From NCBI GenBank assembly GCA_934339135.1, contig CAKRHP010000003.1, forward strand, positions 138,566 to 202,565: DNA of 64,000 bases, written 5' to 3'. The notes below the pieces were generated by a model that saw only the letters and a list, made by a program, of their open reading frames with translations, was not told where the DNA came from and ran no database searches. This document shows, piece after piece, positions 61,408 through 64,000 of the stretch (positions within the stretch are counted from its first letter, which is position 1; each line of letters starts with the position of its first letter). This DNA is from an uncultured Lachnospiraceae bacterium. GTDB lineage: Bacteria; Bacillota; Clostridia; Lachnospirales; Lachnospiraceae. Position numbers and translations under genes: made by a program.

Positions 61408-62385
61408 CTACTTCTGTTTCTTTTTCTTCTGGATCAATAAAACCGTTCCTGACACTGCAATCGCTGCTACAACTACTATCAATATAATTCCCCACACCGG
61501 CATACTTTGTGATTGTTCGGAGGCTGTATCTTCATTTGAACCGATGGTATTTTCGTCGACATCTATGCCATCGTCAATTCCTGCAATCTCTGTGCCATCA
61601 CTCTGCTTTTCTGTACCACGATTTTGTGCTGTAGCGCCGTCATCTGTCTTGCTTTCTTTCTTGTGCTGCTCCACAAGTTTCTTTTCCTCTGCGGCTGTAT
61701 CTACCGAAGAATTTACTGTAACTTTATAATTGCTCTTATTATTGGCTCCGGACTGTTTCTTAGTCTGATTATTTGATGTGCCGGACGGATTAGCGTTTCC
61801 GGCATCTTTATTTTCTGAATTATCGCCATTCTTATTGTCTGCGTCATCGGACGAATCAGCGTTTCCGGTATCTTTACTTCCTGAATTATCGCCCTTCTTA
61901 TTGTCTGTGGCATCGGACAGATTCGCGTTTCCGGTATCTTTATTTCCTGAATTATCGCCCTTCTTATTGTCTGTGGCATCGGACGGATCCGACTTTCCGT
62001 TTTCATCTGTATCTTTCTTGCCTACCTTTTCATTGGAATCCTCAATTTTGGTATCTGAGGATGCAAGTACCACATTCTTGAGATTTCCGGCACCGGAAAA
62101 TGCATTTGCATGAATCGTTGTAACTGTAGATGGTACGATTATCTTCTCTACCGAATTACATAATAAAAATGCATAATCATTGATTTCTGTTACCGCCTTG
62201 TCATTAATATAGGCAGGAATGGTAACCTCTTTGTCGCTTCCATTATATGCATAAATTGATACGTTTTCTCCATTATCTTCGTATTGAAAATTTCCATAAT
62301 ATTCTGCCGCATATACCTGCATACTTCCAAGCAGGCAAAGAAAGCAAATGCATACTGCTGTTAAAAGCATGTTTTTTATCTTCAC
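61408..62385 (-). CDS. Membrane/wall-anchored BspA-like LRR protein with Asp/Asn/Lys/Gly repeats
   Basis: A 325-residue exported protein. The signal peptide ends near QVYAAEYYG. A short BspA-like leucine-rich part follows (VTEINDYAFLLCNSVEKIIV, TTIHANAFSGAGNLKNVVLA), then low-complexity repeats of about 22 residues (ATDNKKGDNSGNKDTGNAN), and a C-terminal transmembrane helix (PVWGIILIVVVAAIAVSGTV) with a KKKKQK tail. The start is GTG at 62385, where AGGAGA has a good gap; TTG at 62391 is closer to the ribosome site. A terminator separates it from the peptide gene, so it heads the HPrK-PqqD-peptidase-ABC unit. It may be a surface receptor or carrier for the exported product. Confidence 0.8.
   Translation of the reverse strand: MKIKNMLLTAVCICFLCLLGSMQVYAAEYYGNFQYEDNGENVSIYAYNGSDKEVTIPAYINDKAVTEINDYAFLLCNSVEKIIVPSTVTTIHANAFSGAGNLKNVVLASSDTKIEDSNEKVGKKDTDENGKSDPSDATDNKKGDNSGNKDTGNANLSDATDNKKGDNSGSKDTGNADSSDDADNKNGDNSENKDAGNANPSGTSNNQTKKQSGANNKSNYKVTVNSSVDTAAEEKKLVEQHKKESKTDDGATAQNRGTEKQSDGTEIAGIDDGIDVDENTIGSNEDTASEQSQSMPVWGIILIVVVAAIAVSGTVLLIQKKKKQK
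61776..62000 (-). repeat. Tandem repeats in the LRR-anchored gene
   Basis: Three to four copies of a 66-base unit encode variations of DATDNKKGDNSGNKDTGNAN. Copies are nearly identical at DNA level and likely to vary in number. Confidence 0.85.
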
Positions 62386-62435
62386 AATCAATCTCCTCTG
62401 TGTTTAATAATTCAAATTTCTTTCCTGTAATTTTG

Positions 62436-62462
62436 AAAAAGCGGCGGTTTACACCGCCGCCT
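62436..62462 (-). terminator. Strong terminator after the peptide gene at 62481
   Basis: On the minus strand GCGGCGGT and ACCGCCGC form a perfect 8-bp GC stem around GTAA, followed by TTTTT. It lies 19 bases after the peptide stop codon and separates the giant/peptide unit from the LRR-HPrK-PqqD-peptidase-ABC unit. Confidence 0.88.
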
Positions 62463-62480
62463 CCATTTTTATAATTATAC

Positions 62481-62591
62481 CTAATCATCTAATCCTGGAA
62501 TTTCACCAGTACCTCCAGAAGTTGTAATCACATCTTCTACCTCAAATTCAACAACTTCCATTTCTGCTCTTTCATACATTTCTTTTTCCAT
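62481..62591 (-). CDS. 36-residue leader-like peptide (RiPP-precursor candidate), copy B
   Basis: A small gene too short for usual gene finding. It reads MEKEMYERAEMEVVEFEVED, then VITTSGGTGEIPGLDD. GGAGG stands 9 bases before the ATG. It begins 15 bases after the stop of the giant surface protein, exactly as the 38301-38408 gene does, and ends before a strong terminator. The first 23 residues match copy A at 14-15 positions; the tails differ but both end in an acidic-P-G/M-D pattern (EIPGLDD, DLPPVGMD). The Y-x-x-P of copy A reads Y-E-R-A here. The next genes encode an LRR protein, HPrK-like kinase, PqqD, S24/S26 peptidase and ABC exporter, which makes it a likely substrate of that set. Confidence 0.82.
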   Translation of the reverse strand: MEKEMYERAEMEVVEFEVEDVITTSGGTGEIPGLDD

Positions 62592-62606
62592 TTCTTGTAT
62601 CCTCCT

Positions 62607-64000
62607 TTAATCATTGTATGATGCATTCTTTAAGTCACTATATATTGTTATTCGCTTACCGGAAGAATCCGTATAAACAATATATCCCATAAATGTATAC
62701 TCAGAATCAGCTGTCATGGTTTTTGAATAATAAAACTGATTTTTTACATTATTTGGCGATGCATTAATTGTGCTCATTGCAGAACGAATGACTACACCCG
62801 GCGTATTCATATCAAGCGTATTCTTTTTTCCACTTACATAAACAACGCCAATGTCTACTAATTCATTCCCGTCAGGAATGTCATAGTTAAAATACATTGT
62901 GGCTTTTTTGCTTACGCCCTGTTCCTTCACCGATATAACCGGCTCACCTATGACTATCGTCGGCTCTTTCACTATCACACTGTCTGCCTGCTCATAACAT
63001 GCCTCCAATGTGGTGTCTCCGGTGATGATGAAAGTATATGTACTGTCATAGCTTACGATATTGCCATTTGCATCCTTCCAACCAACAAACTGTTTACCTT
63101 CAATCGGATCTGCAGTAACCGTAACACTAGACTGTGGAGCCTTTTGCTCTGTCTGTAAACCTACTACTGTTAATGTATAAGTAATATCCTGCGCCTTAAA
63201 TACCGGATAAAGACTGGTATTCTCGCTAAAGGTTGCAGTTTCAAAATCAACCACATCTTCTGCTGTTGCACCGCTTGCCTTTGCAGACCATCCAAGGAAG
63301 TCAAAGCCTACCTTTGTCGGTGCATTTACTGTAGTGGTGATCTTTCCTTCGCCGGAAACAACCTTCTGACTGTCCAGAAGCTTCCCTGACTGATGGTAGA
63401 AGCTTACAGTTACATAAGCAATCTCATTTCCTTCCTCTGTCTTAACCTTGACAAATTCCGGTGTCAATGCAGTATCACCAAGCACTGTAAATCTGTATGT
63501 GGCATCCGTACTTACCGTTGTTCCGTAACTATCCTTCCAGCCTACAAATTCATAGTTATCATTCGCTGTTGCTGTCACTGTTGCTTTCTGTCCATATACA
63601 TACTGTTCTTCACTCGCTTTACCAGTTCCACCTTCTACGCTTTCACATGTCACTGTATATTTTACCTTGTCAAGCCATGCATAATATGCATGCGGACTGT
63701 CATTACCTAACGTAAAGGTATATGCACTCTCTGTTCCTACAGATGTATTGCCTGCTTTATCTTTGGTCCATTTTCCAAAGCTGTATCCCACACTTGGTGT
63801 TACTGTAAGGGTAACGGTATCACCATTTGCATACCAGCCATTTCCCGACGCTATGCCTCTTTGAGCACCCTCATCCGCAAATGATATGACAATATTGTGG
63901 TCCGCCTTTATCAGTCCATCTGTACCTACTGTAGATGCTGCAAGCAGCTTATCAAAGGCTGTTGCAACATCTGTATCAGAAGAAGCCTCTGTAATAGCAC
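62607..64000 (-). CDS. Giant surface protein with InlB-type repeats, copy B (5' end outside window)
   Basis: The frame is open from its stop at 62607 to the window edge, so at least 464 residues are present and the start lies beyond 64000. It consists of InlB B-repeat-like and related beta modules (SVGYSFGKWTKDKAGNTSVG; NYEFVGWKDSYGTTVSTDAT; PTKVGFDFLGWSAKASGATA) joined to a C-terminal beta region (YFNYDIPDGNELVDIGVVYV, MGYIVYTDSSGKRITIYSDL). Domains further upstream cannot be seen. No LPXTG motif or membrane helix closes the visible end. It is followed after 15 bases by the 36-residue peptide gene. It is probably an adhesin or a substrate of the export/tagging system proposed below. Confidence 0.88.
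   Translation of the reverse strand, partial: AITEASSDTDVATAFDKLLAASTVGTDGLIKADHNIVISFADEGAQRGIASGNGWYANGDTVTLTVTPSVGYSFGKWTKDKAGNTSVGTESAYTFTLGNDSPHAYYAWLDKVKYTVTCESVEGGTGKASEEQYVYGQKATVTATANDNYEFVGWKDSYGTTVSTDATYRFTVLGDTALTPEFVKVKTEEGNEIAYVTVSFYHQSGKLLDSQKVVSGEGKITTTVNAPTKVGFDFLGWSAKASGATAEDVVDFETATFSENTSLYPVFKAQDITYTLTVVGLQTEQKAPQSSVTVTADPIEGKQFVGWKDANGNIVSYDSTYTFIITGDTTLEACYEQADSVIVKEPTIVIGEPVISVKEQGVSKKATMYFNYDIPDGNELVDIGVVYVSGKKNTLDMNTPGVVIRSAMSTINASPNNVKNQFYYSKTMTADSEYTFMGYIVYTDSSGKRITIYSDLKNASYND

Noticed and set aside
58250..62591. Calling the PqqD/HPrK/ABC locus a classical lasso-peptide cluster
   Set aside because: No Asn-synthetase-like cyclase or transglutaminase-like protease is visible, and neither peptide tail has the usual Gly1 with an Asp/Glu at 7-9 in a clear frame. 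Only a RiPP-like label is supported.
1..64000. tRNA or rRNA genes
   Set aside because: No cloverleaf, anticodon-arm pattern or rRNA-like sequence was recognised in the intergenic stretches.

Overview
The window reads as chromosome of a low-to-mid GC gut Firmicute, most likely a member of the Lachnospiraceae (Clostridia). The grounds are AGGAGG-type ribosome binding sites in front of nearly every gene, family content (Clostridial-type GalK, GLUG/BspA/InlB-type giant surface proteins, MATE pumps, Tn916-type integrase), a Firmicute LexA box, and cyclic-di-GMP and chemotaxis genes typical of motile Clostridia. No rRNA, tRNA or CRISPR array was seen. Most genes lie on the minus strand.

Layout. 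0.1-5 kb: a large HD-GYP sensor (ECF-like membrane domain, propeller, Y_Y_Y) followed by a BMP-type binding protein. 5-10.8 kb: G3E GTPase, MATE pump, a cysteine-rich protein with a MetH-activation-like domain, a Na+/alanine-type symporter and a tiny membrane protein. 11-14.5 kb: a CheX-like/receiver protein and a PTS EIIC-EAL fusion. 14.6-26.2 kb: a defence-rich mobile island. It holds two integrase-anchored cargo modules in tandem, one with only the integrase 3' end left, plus a phage capsid scrap, a single-chain restriction-modification enzyme and a zinc-ribbon nuclease; similar att-like segments follow each cargo pair. 26.6-28.3 kb: dinD, a foldback of about 240 nt, and an SOS-type promoter reading towards both. 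28.5-42 kb: two giant secreted proteins flank a galK-galE-LytTR unit and an AAA/DUF4143 ATPase with iterated upstream repeats. 42-49 kb: two divergent TetR genes, a free-standing condensation protein/ACP/AMP-ligase trio, a hydrolase and a PF14907-type nucleotidyltransferase. 49-52 kb: decaying genes (AbiL-type pair with a broken partner, internally deleted Crp, truncated ferredoxin). 52-58 kb: secreted lectin-like protein, MarR-MATE pair, lipoprotein, chemoreceptor.

58.2-64 kb holds the most interesting locus: ABC exporter, S24/S26 peptidase, PqqD-like protein, HPr-kinase-like protein and a wall/membrane-anchored BspA-like protein. Just upstream is a giant surface protein followed after 15 nt by an unlisted 36-residue peptide gene. 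The same giant-15 nt-peptide-terminator arrangement recurs at 38.3-41.9 kb with a related 35-residue peptide. The peptides have a leader-like half (Y-x-x-P/A ... F-E-x-E-D-x-I-T) and short variable tails, and the neighbouring enzymes resemble the accessory set of lasso-type RiPP clusters. The lasso cyclase and transglutaminase-like protease are absent. This is the best candidate for an undescribed system: a RiPP-like or peptide-tagging/export pathway tied to giant surface proteins.
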